Positions 19,502 through 29,500 of a stretch of DNA of 64,000 nucleotides are shown piece by piece. Origin of the DNA: Listeria monocytogenes (GTDB lineage Bacteria > Bacillota > Bacilli > Lactobacillales > Listeriaceae); NCBI RefSeq assembly GCF_041765605.1, contig NZ_CP168900.1:1070001-1134000 (forward strand), in the 5' to 3' direction. The stretch's first letter is position 1, and every line of letters begins with the position of its first letter. Below the pieces are notes generated by a model that worked only from the letters and a program-made list of their open reading frames with translations, made no database searches and was not told where the DNA came from. The position numbers and the translations under genes are program-made.

Positions 19502-19782
19502 TTCTTCAATAATTGCAGATGAAGCTTTACAAAAAATGACTTTTAAGGTAATTTAACATAGGGTGGATTTTTTACTAAACAGCTTTAGTAAAGTAATTTG
19601 CCAAATAAGCAGAGCTATTTTCACTTAGAAGATCATGCATAAACAGCAAGAATACGGCAACCGAGACGACAATAAATACAAACAAGGTGTCTGTGGTTTT
19701 AGGTGGAGGAGTTGCCTATAAAAGAATAGTGAGCTGAATCTGGTTATTAAAACCATATTATTTTTCGGGAAGAAGTGTTTTT
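19502..19782. other. 281-bp intergenic region upstream of tagG, with inverted repeat and hydrophobic open frame
   Basis: A perfect 9-bp inverted repeat, tttactaaa (19571-19579) and tttagtaaa (19584-19592), lies in the left half. On the minus strand a start-less open frame of about 45 codons (roughly 19710 to 19577) encodes a hydrophobic helix (LFVFIVVSVAVFLLF) and then a polar tail. It may be the remnant of a small membrane protein or chance. No clear promoter for tagG was recognised. Confidence 0.35.
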
Positions 19783-20586
19783 GTGAAACAGGTTATGGAA
19801 GTTATTAAAGAACAAATTAAAAATTTACCAATGATATTTCGCATTGCGCGCTATGAAGATAAGGCTACGTATCAAAGCCATTATTTAGGACTAGCATGGC
19901 AGATTTTAAATCCATTAATTCAAATTGCTATTTATTACTTTGTGTTTGGATTTGCTATGAATGCAAAATCTGGCTCGAATGCAAGTTATATTGAATGGAT
20001 GCTAGCCGGAATTATTCCTTGGTTCTTCATTAGTGCCGTAATACTACAAGGTGCGAATAGTATTTATAATAAAATAAATATGGTTTCAAAAATGAATTTT
20101 CCAATGAGTATTTTACCTAATATAACTATTGTTTCTAACCTAACTAGTTATTTTACGATGATGCTGATTTTATTAGGATTGTTTGCAATTAATGGAACAC
20201 CTATTACGATTTTTTGGGGACAATATTTGTATTATTTTGTAGCAATGATCGCTTTCTTGTACAGTGTTACCTTGTTTAATGCAACAATAAGCGTATTAGT
20301 ACGAGATTATTATATTATGTTACAATCTGTTATGCGTGTCCTTTTCTACATGTCTGGAATTGTCTGGAACCTAGAGACGATGTTGCCACAGTGGTTGGTT
20401 GATTTACTAAAATTAAATCCAATCTACTATGTTGTTAATGGATTTAGAGAAACATTTTTGATGAACCGTGGATTTTGGGAATCTCCATCATACACGATGT
20501 ACTTCTGGTTAATTACATTGACATTACTATTTATCGGCGCGACACTACACATGAAATTCCGCGAACGCTTCGTGGATTATTTATAG
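19783..20586 (+). CDS. tagG: Teichoic acid ABC exporter, permease TagG
   Basis: A 267-residue ABC-2-type permease with six hydrophobic segments and the N-terminal amphipathic IARYEDKATYQSHYLGLAWQ segment of polysaccharide exporters. With TagH it flips completed lipid-linked wall teichoic acid across the membrane. GTG start at 19783 with a weak SD (gggaagaag); ATG 19796 is an alternative. It is 12 bases upstream of tagH. It opens the cell wall polysaccharide locus. Confidence 0.93.
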   Translation: MKQVMEVIKEQIKNLPMIFRIARYEDKATYQSHYLGLAWQILNPLIQIAIYYFVFGFAMNAKSGSNASYIEWMLAGIIPWFFISAVILQGANSIYNKINMVSKMNFPMSILPNITIVSNLTSYFTMMLILLGLFAINGTPITIFWGQYLYYFVAMIAFLYSVTLFNATISVLVRDYYIMLQSVMRVLFYMSGIVWNLETMLPQWLVDLLKLNPIYYVVNGFRETFLMNRGFWESPSYTMYFWLITLTLLFIGATLHMKFRERFVDYL

Positions 20587-20598
20587 GAGGTTAGACAG

Positions 20599-21609
20599 AT
20601 GGATAAAAAAATTAAAGTTGCATTTAAACATGTGTCGAAAGAATATGACCTCTATCAAAATAAATCAGATAAGATTAAAGGCTTGTTCATGCCGAAAAGT
20701 CAAAAAATGCAATCCTTTTGGGCTTTACGAGACGTATCTTTTGATATTCATGATGGTGAAACAGTAGGACTTATTGGGATCAATGGTTCAGGTAAGTCAA
20801 CTATATCGAGTATCATGTCAGGTGTTATTCCTCCGACACAAGGAGAAGTCATTATCAACGGAGAAACTTCTTTAATTGCTATTGCAGTAGGGCTTAAAGG
20901 TCCGCTGACAGGTTACGAAAATATTCGTTTAAAATTACTTATGCACGGAATGAAAAGTTCTCAAATTAACAAGTTGATGCCAAGTATTATCGAATTCGCT
21001 GATATAGGTGATTTTATTAATCAACCAATTAAAAACTATTCAAGCGGGATGCGTTCTCGTTTAGGTTTTGCGATTTCGGTGCATACCAATCCTGATATTT
21101 TAGTTATTGATGAAGCCTTATCAGTAGGTGACCAGACTTTTTATGAGAAATGCGTAAATAAAATAAATGAATTTAAAGCTCGTGGAAAAACTATCGTATT
21201 TGTAAGTCACTCACTTGGTCAAATGAAAAGTTTGTGTGATAGAATCATCTGGATGCATCACGGTGAAATACGTGAAATGGGCGAGGCGAAGGAGGTTGCC
21301 CAAAAATATGATGAATTTGTAAAATGGTTTAATAAACAACCAAATGATTACAAGAAAAAATATCAAAAAGAACATAAAGAGCATCAAAAAGCTCCTCAGA
21401 AAAAGATTTATCCTAATCCAAATGCAGATAAATATCGCTTAACACTATTTGATAAATGTTTCTTAACAGTGTTAATCCTGCTTACTGTATTGTTTGCTTC
21501 ACTCGTTGCAACTGGTAAATCTTTTAAAGGATTGATTAGTGAAGGATCATCACATCAAGAAGAACAAGTAGTTCAGGTTGATAACAAGCATATTGAGTCC
21601 AAATTTTAA
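20599..21609 (+). CDS. tagH: Teichoic acid ABC exporter, ATPase TagH
   Basis: 336 residues. ABC domain with Walker [10 protein letters not shown] (60-68), signature YSSGMRSRL, Walker B ILVIDEAL and the switch His in VFVSHS. An Arg/Lys-rich region then leads to a C-terminal membrane helix (about 280-306) and a short acidic tail, the usual TagH arrangement of a C-terminal transmembrane anchor; here the extracellular part is short compared with B. subtilis TagH. SD aggagg. Ends in a perfect bidirectional terminator. Confidence 0.94.
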   Translation: MDKKIKVAFKHVSKEYDLYQNKSDKIKGLFMPKSQKMQSFWALRDVSFDIHDGETVGLIGINGSGKSTISSIMSGVIPPTQGEVIINGETSLIAIAVGLKGPLTGYENIRLKLLMHGMKSSQINKLMPSIIEFADIGDFINQPIKNYSSGMRSRLGFAISVHTNPDILVIDEALSVGDQTFYEKCVNKINEFKARGKTIVFVSHSLGQMKSLCDRIIWMHHGEIREMGEAKEVAQKYDEFVKWFNKQPNDYKKKYQKEHKEHQKAPQKKIYPNPNADKYRLTLFDKCFLTVLILLTVLFASLVATGKSFKGLISEGSSHQEEQVVQVDNKHIESKF

Positions 21610-21648
21610 AAAATCCCCGCTTACTAATATAGTAAGCGGGGATTTTTT
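21608..21648. terminator. Bidirectional terminator, perfect 18-bp stem
   Basis: aaaaaatccccgcttact (21608-21625) and agtaagcggggatttttt (21631-21648) around aatat. It serves tagH and the convergent DUF6270-type gene. Confidence 0.92.
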
Positions 21649-21649
21649 A

Positions 21650-23680
21650 TTAATTATCTAACTTTCTTTTTTCACGTTCAGTAATATAAATCATTTCACG
21701 CATGAAATCTTTGTAGTAACCAGATTCATAGTGAGAGAATGAATGGCCAAATGGATAATAGTAATCTCCAATATAAGGTTTTTTAGTAAAGTCGATCACT
21801 TGAGCAGTAGGGACTTTAGATAGGAAATAATTATTTAGTCGATCCCAGAAATAATTATTACGCTCAATACGCATTTTAATTTTATATTCTTGAACCGCGC
21901 CATTCTTATCATAATACTTCGTTGTAAAGCCACCTTTGTTTAAAATGATTCTTTCGGCTGGCATTACAGTTAATAATTTTTCGATAAATTTATCTGCATA
22001 GCTTGTCCACTCTTGGAAAAAGGCATCGTTATTAGAATGATCAAGTAGACGTTTGATTGGTAAATCATTAAGGATACCTGTCTGCTCACTTATATAGGAT
22101 AAGCTAAGGATTTCCCCACTTTCCAACCAAATTGGACCACGTAAAACATCAGCATATAAATCTAATAGTAGATAATCAGAGTTGGAATTCTCTAGTTTTT
22201 CAAAGAAGCCTTTATCAAAATCTGCTTGAAGCGTTCTTCGCTCATTATCAGTCATATTACCATAGTCATCAATATTTATTCCCGTATAAGGTTTGGATAG
22301 AACACTAAAAAGAGAAGTATGAGACTGGGTAAATGTGACTTCAAAAAAGCGTTTATAATCTGGATTGAAAAAGGGCTTAGAATTAAAAGCATTTCTACTA
22401 AAGCAAGAACCCATCACAGCTATTTTGATCGGATTTGCATTTGATTCAGGAGCAGGATTAGTAGTGATTGAAAGGTTTTTTGCCCCGTTTTTAATGATTC
22501 TAGCTAGGAATGGTTGATTAGCTACTTTATGGAATTTGTTTTTCGATAAATCAATTGTGTCAGGAATGAAAATTGGTAAATCAGGTTGATCGGTAGAGCG
22601 GATAAAGAAGTCCCAAATACCGTTTTCTTTATTGATATTGCCAGCAAGAAATTCATTACGAGAGATAATTGTTTCTGATTTCAGTAATCCTTTTTTTATT
22701 GGAAAAACTTGTTCAAAATAATATTCAAATAGTTTTGCTTTATTATCACGACGTTTACTGACTAATTGACAATTTGTGAATTTTTTTGGAAGTGAAAACT
22801 GCAATTCAATTTGAGTTTCATCCTCTTTAAAAGAAGCTAGGCTAACTATTTCCTGATAATTTTTTTTGAAATAGAAAGATAAACGATTTGATCCAGTGAC
22901 AAAGGAAGTTAATTTACTATGAGTAGGAGTTGAAAGTTCAACCTCTCTAGCTACAGTATTTTTTATGGATGAATCAATGTTTAAATAAAAATCGTGTTGT
23001 TTTTTTATAGATAAGGCATTTAAACGAATGAATGCATCAATGACATTACTAGAATCAACTAAAAGTTCAGAAGATAAACCCTTCAAATCCACATTAAAAT
23101 TGACTGAATTAGATTTAATATTACCTACATTGAATGTTTCTTCTTGTTCATGAAATAGATATAACGCTGAATAGGGCCTACGCTTAAAAACAATTTCAGC
23201 TGCATATGTATCTGCTTCAATGGTTGTATTTAAGTTAATAACACCAGATAAAGATTCAGAAGTTAGTTGGAGTTCAGAAAGCGTCGCTATAATTTCTTTT
23301 GGTTTACTAAATAAGGTAACTATACCTTCTGGAAATTCAAATAAATATTGGTAAAAAGTATTCATTGGTATAAATTCTTTATTAGAAACAGGTCCGTCAG
23401 ACTCTATGATATAGCTTTTCCCTTCACTAATTATACGAAAGGTCCATGCAGTTTTGTTATTAGTTATAGAGTTTTCAGCAATTTCTTGCAGAGAGATACT
23501 TGCATTGAAATTAGTGCCATCTGTTTGAAAAGGCAAATCTATTTTTTTTTCCGGACGAAGAAATTCCAACATTTCAGTATAATGTGCTTGAATCGCATCG
23601 ATTTTTAGCGAGGATGTACCGGAGATTGTCCATATTTGGTTTTCTTGATTTAATTCTATTTTATTTAGATAAGGTTTCAT
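21650..23680 (-). CDS. Large protein with C-terminal DUF6270 / SGNH-like domain in the teichoic acid locus
   Basis: 676 residues, no signal peptide or membrane helix. The N-terminal 390 residues are beta-rich and not recognised. From about residue 418 a DUF6270-like domain begins with IKIAVMGSCFSRNAF, which resembles the catalytic block I of SGNH hydrolases (Ser in GSCFSRN). A late FGHSFSHYESGYY near the C-terminus could supply the His. A role in acylating or trimming a cell surface polymer, or in its synthesis, is inference from position between tagH and ispC. SD is poor (gggagaatta before ATG 23680). A+T-rich compared with neighbouring housekeeping genes, as often seen for variable surface loci. 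Confidence 0.75.
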   Translation of the reverse strand: MKPYLNKIELNQENQIWTISGTSSLKIDAIQAHYTEMLEFLRPEKKIDLPFQTDGTNFNASISLQEIAENSITNNKTAWTFRIISEGKSYIIESDGPVSNKEFIPMNTFYQYLFEFPEGIVTLFSKPKEIIATLSELQLTSESLSGVINLNTTIEADTYAAEIVFKRRPYSALYLFHEQEETFNVGNIKSNSVNFNVDLKGLSSELLVDSSNVIDAFIRLNALSIKKQHDFYLNIDSSIKNTVAREVELSTPTHSKLTSFVTGSNRLSFYFKKNYQEIVSLASFKEDETQIELQFSLPKKFTNCQLVSKRRDNKAKLFEYYFEQVFPIKKGLLKSETIISRNEFLAGNINKENGIWDFFIRSTDQPDLPIFIPDTIDLSKNKFHKVANQPFLARIIKNGAKNLSITTNPAPESNANPIKIAVMGSCFSRNAFNSKPFFNPDYKRFFEVTFTQSHTSLFSVLSKPYTGINIDDYGNMTDNERRTLQADFDKGFFEKLENSNSDYLLLDLYADVLRGPIWLESGEILSLSYISEQTGILNDLPIKRLLDHSNNDAFFQEWTSYADKFIEKLLTVMPAERIILNKGGFTTKYYDKNGAVQEYKIKMRIERNNYFWDRLNNYFLSKVPTAQVIDFTKKPYIGDYYYPFGHSFSHYESGYYKDFMREMIYITEREKRKLDN

Positions 23681-23894
23681 TTAATTCTCCCTCGGATAGT
23701 ATTTACCATCATTTTATCATAAATTTTTAATTACCACTAAATAAAAAATTTTATTTAAATTTAGGGGGAATAATTAAGAAAAATATATTAACTATAGAAA
23801 TCATTTGTTTTTGTAATACTACTGTAACTTACTATAGCATAAAGTTTGGTAAAATATAGGACAGTAAAACAATTTAAGGAGTGATTGGAGAATA

Positions 23895-26219
23895 ATGATA
23901 AATAAAAAGTGGATGAAAATTGTAATGATTCCAATGCTAGTTGTCCCAATGTACGGTTTGACAACAGTTGGTGGACAATTACAAGATTCATTAACTGGGA
24001 AAAATTCCTTCGTAAAAGACGCTGAAGCTGCGACAACAGCATCACAACAAGCGTTTATTGACAAAATAGCACCTGCTGCCCAGGCATCTCAAGAACAATA
24101 TCATCTGTTGTCTAGTATAACTTTAGCTCAAGCAATTTTAGAATCTGGTTGGGGGAAAAGTGGACTTGCTACAAAAGGATATAATTTATTTGGTATTAAA
24201 GGGAAATACAACGGACAATCGGTAATCATGTCAACTTCTGAATATGTGAACGGACAGTGGATTAAGGTCGATGCTGAGTTCCGTAAATACCCTAGTTGGA
24301 ACGAATCTGTAACGGATCACACACTTTTACTAGTGAACGGAACTTCTTGGAACAAAAATTTATACAAAAAAGTTGTCGATGCAACGGATTATAAAGTAGC
24401 TGCAATGGAGCTTCAAAAAGCTGGATATGCGACGTCTCCAACTTATGGTGCTAGTTTAATCCAAGTAATTGAGAATTATGATTTAGCCAAATATGATGTT
24501 TTATACGACAAAATTCTTACTCAAAAATCCATTTCTGGAAAAGCGACTGTCACAAGTCCAACAGGAAATGGCGTTTGGACTTTACCGTATAAAGTAAAAG
24601 GCGTAAAATCTGTTAGTCCTGCTAGCACATATGCTAATAAGGATATCGATTTAGTATCTGTTGCTACAACTAAAAGAGGTACGTACTATCAATTTAAATA
24701 TAACGGTAAAGTAGTTGGTTGGGTAGATGCCAAAGCACTAACCATTTACGATAGCGTCAATTATGATAAAGTAAATGTTGGACGTGCTAAAATTACTAGC
24801 CCAGTAAGTAACGGTATCTGGTCTAAACCGTACAATGTTTATGGAAGAGAATTTGTTACGAATGCAACAACTTACGCACAACAAGAAATTAAACTTTTAC
24901 GCGAAGCACAAACCGCCAAAGGTACTTATTACCAATTTAGTATAAATAATAAGACTATTGGTTGGATTGATAAACGAGCGCTTACTATCTATCCGTATGA
25001 TTCCATTGTTTCAAGTAAAAATGTGAGCCTAGACGGACAAATTACTAACCCGACAGGAAATGGTATTTGGTCCAAAGCATACAAGCTAGAGGGGACAACT
25101 TCTGTTGCTCCAGCGTCTAACTATGCCAATCAAGATGTTAATATTAATCAACAAATTGAAACTCAACATGGTATTTATTATAATATTAATATCAATGGTA
25201 AAAATATTGGTTGGTTAGATCAAAAAGCGATTACACTCTACGATGAAGAAGAATATAATAAAGCTGTCTCTTTTGATGGTACAATTAAAAATGTTAAGAG
25301 TAACACAATTTGGACTAAACCCTATCGAACAGTTGGTACAAAATCAGTAGGTCCAGCAGAAACCTATTTAAACAAAGATGTTCAAATAATTCGTGAAGCC
25401 AAAACACCAAAGGGTATTTATTATCAATTTAAATCTTCTGGTAAAGTGATTGGTTGGTTGGATCAAAAAGCTTTCGACGTATACGACAATATTCTTTATA
25501 ATAAAGCTGTCAACATGGAGGCTGTAGTTGAGAATGTAGATGGTAATGCTGTTTGGTCAGCTCCATATAAAAGTAAAGGTGTTCAAGGGATAACAGTTGC
25601 AAGCACATACAAAAATAAAACAGTTAAGTTAACTCGTGAAGCGCAGACAAACAGAGGAACTTATTATGAGTTTAGCTATAATGGTAAAGTGATTGGCTGG
25701 TTAGATAAGAAAGCTTTTAAATTCTATAATACATTAGAATATGATGAAGTATACAATAGAGATGCTATCATCACTAATGTAACTGGAAATACAGTTTGGA
25801 CGTTACCTTACGAAATATATGGAACCAAAGCTGTTAATCCTGCAGCAACATATAAAAACCAACAAGCAAGGATTACGAGAAAAGCTAAAACTGAAAGAGG
25901 CATCTACTATCAATTTAGCATTAATGGAAAAAATATTGGTTGGCTAGATGAGAGAGCATTTGATGTTTATGATGAAATTGAGTATAACAAAAATATTCAA
26001 TTAACTGGTGTATTAAGTAATGCTTCTGGAAATGCTATCTGGTCAGAACCATACAGGGTTATTGGGACGAAAAATGTCGGACAAGCAACATCTTATGCAA
26101 ATAAAACTGTACAATTAGTAAAAGAAGCTAAGACGACTCGTTCCACGTATTATCAAATGAGTATTAATGGTAAAGTAATTGGTTGGGTAGATAAACGAGC
26201 GTTCACTAATGTTAAATAA
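23895..26219 (+). CDS. ispC: Surface autolysin with GH73 N-acetylglucosaminidase domain and seven GW motifs (IspC)
   Basis: 774 residues. Signal peptide (about 1-29 or longer; AEAATT follows at about 43-48), a glucosaminidase domain (about 50-200, LAQAILESGWGKSGLA with the catalytic Glu), then repeated GW modules of about 80 residues with seven GW motifs (GWVDAKAL, GWIDKRAL, GWLDQKAI, GWLDQKAF, GWLDKKAF, GWLDERAF, GWVDKRAF). GW modules bind lipoteichoic acid and tether the enzyme non-covalently. The length and seven GW motifs match IspC, the immunodominant autolysin known from serotype 4b; serotype 1/2a carries Auto here. SD ttggag or the stronger aaggag slightly further upstream. Confidence 0.92.
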   Translation: MINKKWMKIVMIPMLVVPMYGLTTVGGQLQDSLTGKNSFVKDAEAATTASQQAFIDKIAPAAQASQEQYHLLSSITLAQAILESGWGKSGLATKGYNLFGIKGKYNGQSVIMSTSEYVNGQWIKVDAEFRKYPSWNESVTDHTLLLVNGTSWNKNLYKKVVDATDYKVAAMELQKAGYATSPTYGASLIQVIENYDLAKYDVLYDKILTQKSISGKATVTSPTGNGVWTLPYKVKGVKSVSPASTYANKDIDLVSVATTKRGTYYQFKYNGKVVGWVDAKALTIYDSVNYDKVNVGRAKITSPVSNGIWSKPYNVYGREFVTNATTYAQQEIKLLREAQTAKGTYYQFSINNKTIGWIDKRALTIYPYDSIVSSKNVSLDGQITNPTGNGIWSKAYKLEGTTSVAPASNYANQDVNINQQIETQHGIYYNININGKNIGWLDQKAITLYDEEEYNKAVSFDGTIKNVKSNTIWTKPYRTVGTKSVGPAETYLNKDVQIIREAKTPKGIYYQFKSSGKVIGWLDQKAFDVYDNILYNKAVNMEAVVENVDGNAVWSAPYKSKGVQGITVASTYKNKTVKLTREAQTNRGTYYEFSYNGKVIGWLDKKAFKFYNTLEYDEVYNRDAIITNVTGNTVWTLPYEIYGTKAVNPAATYKNQQARITRKAKTERGIYYQFSINGKNIGWLDERAFDVYDEIEYNKNIQLTGVLSNASGNAIWSEPYRVIGTKNVGQATSYANKTVQLVKEAKTTRSTYYQMSINGKVIGWVDKRAFTNVK

Positions 26220-26225
26220 GTGAGA

Positions 26226-26269
26226 AGAAGTAGAGTATCTATTTATAGGTATTTCTACTTCTTTTTTTT
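26226..26269 (+). terminator. Terminator of ispC
   Basis: agaagtaga... pairs with ...tctacttct (about 26226-26262), followed by a long T-run. Confidence 0.8.
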
Positions 26270-26352
26270 CCATGTTGAAAATAAGCATTAAATAAGATAT
26301 GCTGTATATATTGATTTTTTATTGAAAGTAGAATTTAAGGAGTTGTTTAAGA

Positions 26353-27330
26353 GTGGAAAAACCATTTTTAACCATTGTAGTTCCGTGTTATAACGAGGAA
26401 GCAGTTCTCGGGGAAACTGTTATTCAGTTAACAAAAATCATGGATACTTTAGTGGATAAAGAAGAAATAAGTGAAAAAAGTAAGATTATGTTTGTGGATG
26501 ACGGAAGTAAAGACAAAACATGGGAACTAATAGACGACTTCACAAAAAAACAAAAATATATATCGGGTCTTAAACTTAGTCGCAATTATGGTCATCAAGG
26601 TGCTTTGTTGGCAGGTTTAACTGCGGCTTATGAAGCTTCAGATTGTGTGATTTCTATTGACGCGGATTTACAAGATGATGTAAATGCGATTATTCCTTTT
26701 GTTGAAAAATTTAATCAAGGTTATGAAGTTGTATATGGAGTACGCGATAAAAGAGACACTGATACATTTTTCAAGAGAAACACTGCGCTTGGATTTTATA
26801 AGGTAATGGAGAAATTAGGTGTCAAAATGGTTCCTAACCATGCAGATTATCGTTTGTTAAGTAAGCGAGCTTTAGGAGAGTTTTTAAAGTATAAAGAAGA
26901 AAATATGTTTATTCGTGGAATAATTCCTTTGTTAGGATTTAAATCAACAAAAGTGTATTATAATCGAAATGAACGTTTTGCAGGTGAATCCAAATACCCA
27001 TTAAAGAAAATGTTAATGTTTGCTGTAGATGGCATTACATCTTTTAGTATTACACCAATTAGATTTTTATTAACGATAGGTGTATTAATGTTTATAATTG
27101 GTGTAGGTTTAGGCATATACGCTATTGTACAGAAAATATTAGGAGAAGTTGTAATAGGATGGACTTCGTTAATGGTTTCCCTATGGTTAATTGGTGGTAT
27201 TCAACTAATTGCAATAGGTGTTTTAGGTGAATATATAGGTAAAATTTTTAAAGAGGTTAAGGCGAGACCTCGTTTTACTATAGAAAACAATTTATTTGAA
27301 GAAAAATATAAAGCTGAAAATTTAAAATAA
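26353..27330 (+). CDS. GtrB/CsbB-like lipid-linked sugar synthase (GT2)
   Basis: 325 residues. N-terminal GT-A domain (TIVVPCYNEE, DDGSKDKTWELI, SIDADLQDD with the DXD motif), then two C-terminal membrane helices (about 233-255 and 268-295), the layout of polyprenyl-phosphate glycosyltransferases (GtrB, CsbB, DPM1). It would transfer a hexose from a UDP-sugar to undecaprenyl phosphate on the cytoplasmic face. The next gene is a polytopic membrane protein that fits the final transferase, and galU is close by, so a WTA side-chain glycosylation unit is likely (inference). A flippase (GtcA-like) is not present in the window. GTG start at 26353, SD aaggag. Confidence 0.88.
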   Translation: MEKPFLTIVVPCYNEEAVLGETVIQLTKIMDTLVDKEEISEKSKIMFVDDGSKDKTWELIDDFTKKQKYISGLKLSRNYGHQGALLAGLTAAYEASDCVISIDADLQDDVNAIIPFVEKFNQGYEVVYGVRDKRDTDTFFKRNTALGFYKVMEKLGVKMVPNHADYRLLSKRALGEFLKYKEENMFIRGIIPLLGFKSTKVYYNRNERFAGESKYPLKKMLMFAVDGITSFSITPIRFLLTIGVLMFIIGVGLGIYAIVQKILGEVVIGWTSLMVSLWLIGGIQLIAIGVLGEYIGKIFKEVKARPRFTIENNLFEEKYKAENLK

Positions 27331-27344
27331 GTAGGGGAAAAAAA

Positions 27345-29447
27345 GTGCAGATTAAAAAAAATTTAAGTTTTGTATTTTATGGAGTATTTATTTTTATTTT
27401 TGGTTATTTGTTAGTAAGAAGTATCATAAAACCATTAAATGTTGGTTATAGTAATTTTTTTATACTTTTATTATTTAGCATAACTATTTTAATTATTATG
27501 TTAGCTCTTTTTCAATTATTTAGCCGCCTTAATCGTAAAAGTGATATATTATTGACATTAATCTTAGTAATAGCATTGGTTTCAACACAAGTTTACTTGA
27601 TGTTTGCACTTCAAATGGATGCTTTTGCTGATAGTTTTGGTATAAAAGGTCAGGCAGTACAAATGCTACAAAACGGTGGAATGTTTACAGGAGACAGTTA
27701 TTTTCTTGTATATCCGAACAATGTTTTAACTACCATAATCAGATATGAACTATATAATTTCGGAGCAAATATAGGTATTACTAATACTTATCTCCTTGAA
27801 AGTGGTTTTGTTATTCTATGTATGAATATCACTTTCTTTACATTGTTTTACATTATTCGAAAAGAAGTTGGTATAAAATATAGCAACATTTACTTGTTAA
27901 TAATCTTGTTTTGTGTTCCTTTTTATGGATATTTGACTTATTTTTATTCAGATACACTTGTGCTACCGTTCGCAGCATTAATTTTATTGTTCTATTATCT
28001 TTATACGAAAAATAATAAATGGTTTTATTTTATAATAATTGGACTTTTATTTGCTATTGGATATCATATAAAACCAAATTTAATTATTATGTTACCAGCA
28101 ATTATTATCCATTTGTTTTTCATAAAAAATTGGCGAAAAACACTATTAAATACGGCTATTATCTTAATTGTTTTTGCAGGTATGAATACTCTCTATAATC
28201 CATTCACCGAAAAATATGGTTTTGAACGTGATAATAGTTTAGAGTTTCCTCAATCGCATTGGATTATGATGGGATTAAAGGGGCCAGAAGGAAGATATGA
28301 TAGTTCAGAATTTCTTTATACGAAGCAATTTGATACAAAAGAAAAAAAACAAGAAGCCAATAAAGAAGTAATAAAGGAAAGAATAACATCATACGGACCT
28401 GTAGGGTTATTAGAACTATACAATATGAAAATGTTATCTACTTGGACAGATGGAACAAGAGCATATAGTTGGTATGTTAAGTCTGCTAAAGAATACCCAG
28501 TTGCATATGATTTTTTGTTTGGTGACAAAAAAGTGTTTGCAGATGCATTTTCTCAAATATTCCATATAATAAATTTAATATTAATTATTCTAGGTGCTCT
28601 AAGATTTTACAAAAAGCAAGAATTTGATTTATCTTTTTTAATTAACATTACATTAATTGGTGTTTGGCTATTTCATCTAGTATGGGAGGCCAATCAACGG
28701 TATATTCTTTTTGTTACACCACTTATGATTATGTCAGCAATGTATGGTTTTAAATTCTTAGTAGAACTACTATATACAAAAGACAAAGTTCCTGTTATTA
28801 AACAAACAACTAGAAAACCATTTTTAATAGTATGTTTTGTTGTATTTATGTTGAGTTTAGTTACTATTATTTATGGAGTTAAACCGATTGCTATAGATAA
28901 ACAAAATTCCAATCATTATTTAGTAAACCAAAGCTATGCATATTTACAGGTACCAGTGAATTCAAAAAATGCTGTTACACAAACTTTTAAAGCAGATGAA
29001 AATTTTAATAATGTTGGTATTTATGTTTTAGAAGCTCCAAATGAAGATAATAAATATAAAATTAGGATAACTAACAAAGACGAAAATAAAATCATTTCTG
29101 AGAAAGTTTATTCTGCATCTTCCTTTGAAGCAGGGGAATATTTCCCAATCGAAGTTAATGAAAATCCAAAAAAGAAAACAGAGTACAGTATACAAATTTT
29201 ATCCACAAAAGGTAACAAAGGTGAAGCACTGATGTTAGGTAAGTATCAACAAAAAGGATTTGATTTATATAGTGATGGTGCCATGTATATAAATGGAAAA
29301 AATCAAGTTAATGAAGATATTGGTTTTGAAGTAACTGAAACTACTAACTCGCCATTGATTTCATGGTATAGCTATTTGCTTGTTTTCATTATTTTTGTGG
29401 GTGTAATATCATTAAGTTTCTTAACTTTTAAACAAAAAAAAGATTAA
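27345..29447 (+). CDS. Polytopic membrane protein, probable GT-C glycosyltransferase
   Basis: 700 residues with about eleven to twelve hydrophobic segments in the first 510 residues, an extracytoplasmic beta-rich domain (about 515-670) and a final helix (about 676-697) with a basic tail. This resembles GT-C enzymes that take sugars from polyprenyl phosphate and transfer them to a polymer outside the cell. The residue pair in MDAFADSFG after the second to third helix could be the acidic catalytic site (inference). GTG start at 27345 with SD aggggaa. Co-transcribed with the GtrB-like gene 14 bases upstream. A YfhO-like label is possible. Confidence 0.75.
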   Translation: MQIKKNLSFVFYGVFIFIFGYLLVRSIIKPLNVGYSNFFILLLFSITILIIMLALFQLFSRLNRKSDILLTLILVIALVSTQVYLMFALQMDAFADSFGIKGQAVQMLQNGGMFTGDSYFLVYPNNVLTTIIRYELYNFGANIGITNTYLLESGFVILCMNITFFTLFYIIRKEVGIKYSNIYLLIILFCVPFYGYLTYFYSDTLVLPFAALILLFYYLYTKNNKWFYFIIIGLLFAIGYHIKPNLIIMLPAIIIHLFFIKNWRKTLLNTAIILIVFAGMNTLYNPFTEKYGFERDNSLEFPQSHWIMMGLKGPEGRYDSSEFLYTKQFDTKEKKQEANKEVIKERITSYGPVGLLELYNMKMLSTWTDGTRAYSWYVKSAKEYPVAYDFLFGDKKVFADAFSQIFHIINLILIILGALRFYKKQEFDLSFLINITLIGVWLFHLVWEANQRYILFVTPLMIMSAMYGFKFLVELLYTKDKVPVIKQTTRKPFLIVCFVVFMLSLVTIIYGVKPIAIDKQNSNHYLVNQSYAYLQVPVNSKNAVTQTFKADENFNNVGIYVLEAPNEDNKYKIRITNKDENKIISEKVYSASSFEAGEYFPIEVNENPKKKTEYSIQILSTKGNKGEALMLGKYQQKGFDLYSDGAMYINGKNQVNEDIGFEVTETTNSPLISWYSYLLVFIIFVGVISLSFLTFKQKKD

Positions 29448-29456
29448 ATTTAAGTA

Positions 29457-29500
29457 AAAAGGATATACATTTAGTTGTTAAACTAAATGTATATCCTTTT
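29457..29500. terminator. Bidirectional terminator, perfect 20-bp stem
   Basis: aaaaggatatacatttagtt (29457-29476) and its complement (29481-29500) around gtta. The right arm overlaps the galU stop codon, so both converging genes share it. Confidence 0.9.

Noticed and set aside
24540-26219. Tandem repeats in ispC as a candidate CRISPR-like or selfish repeat
   Set aside because: They are the GW modules of a surface autolysin, in frame and diverged at DNA level.
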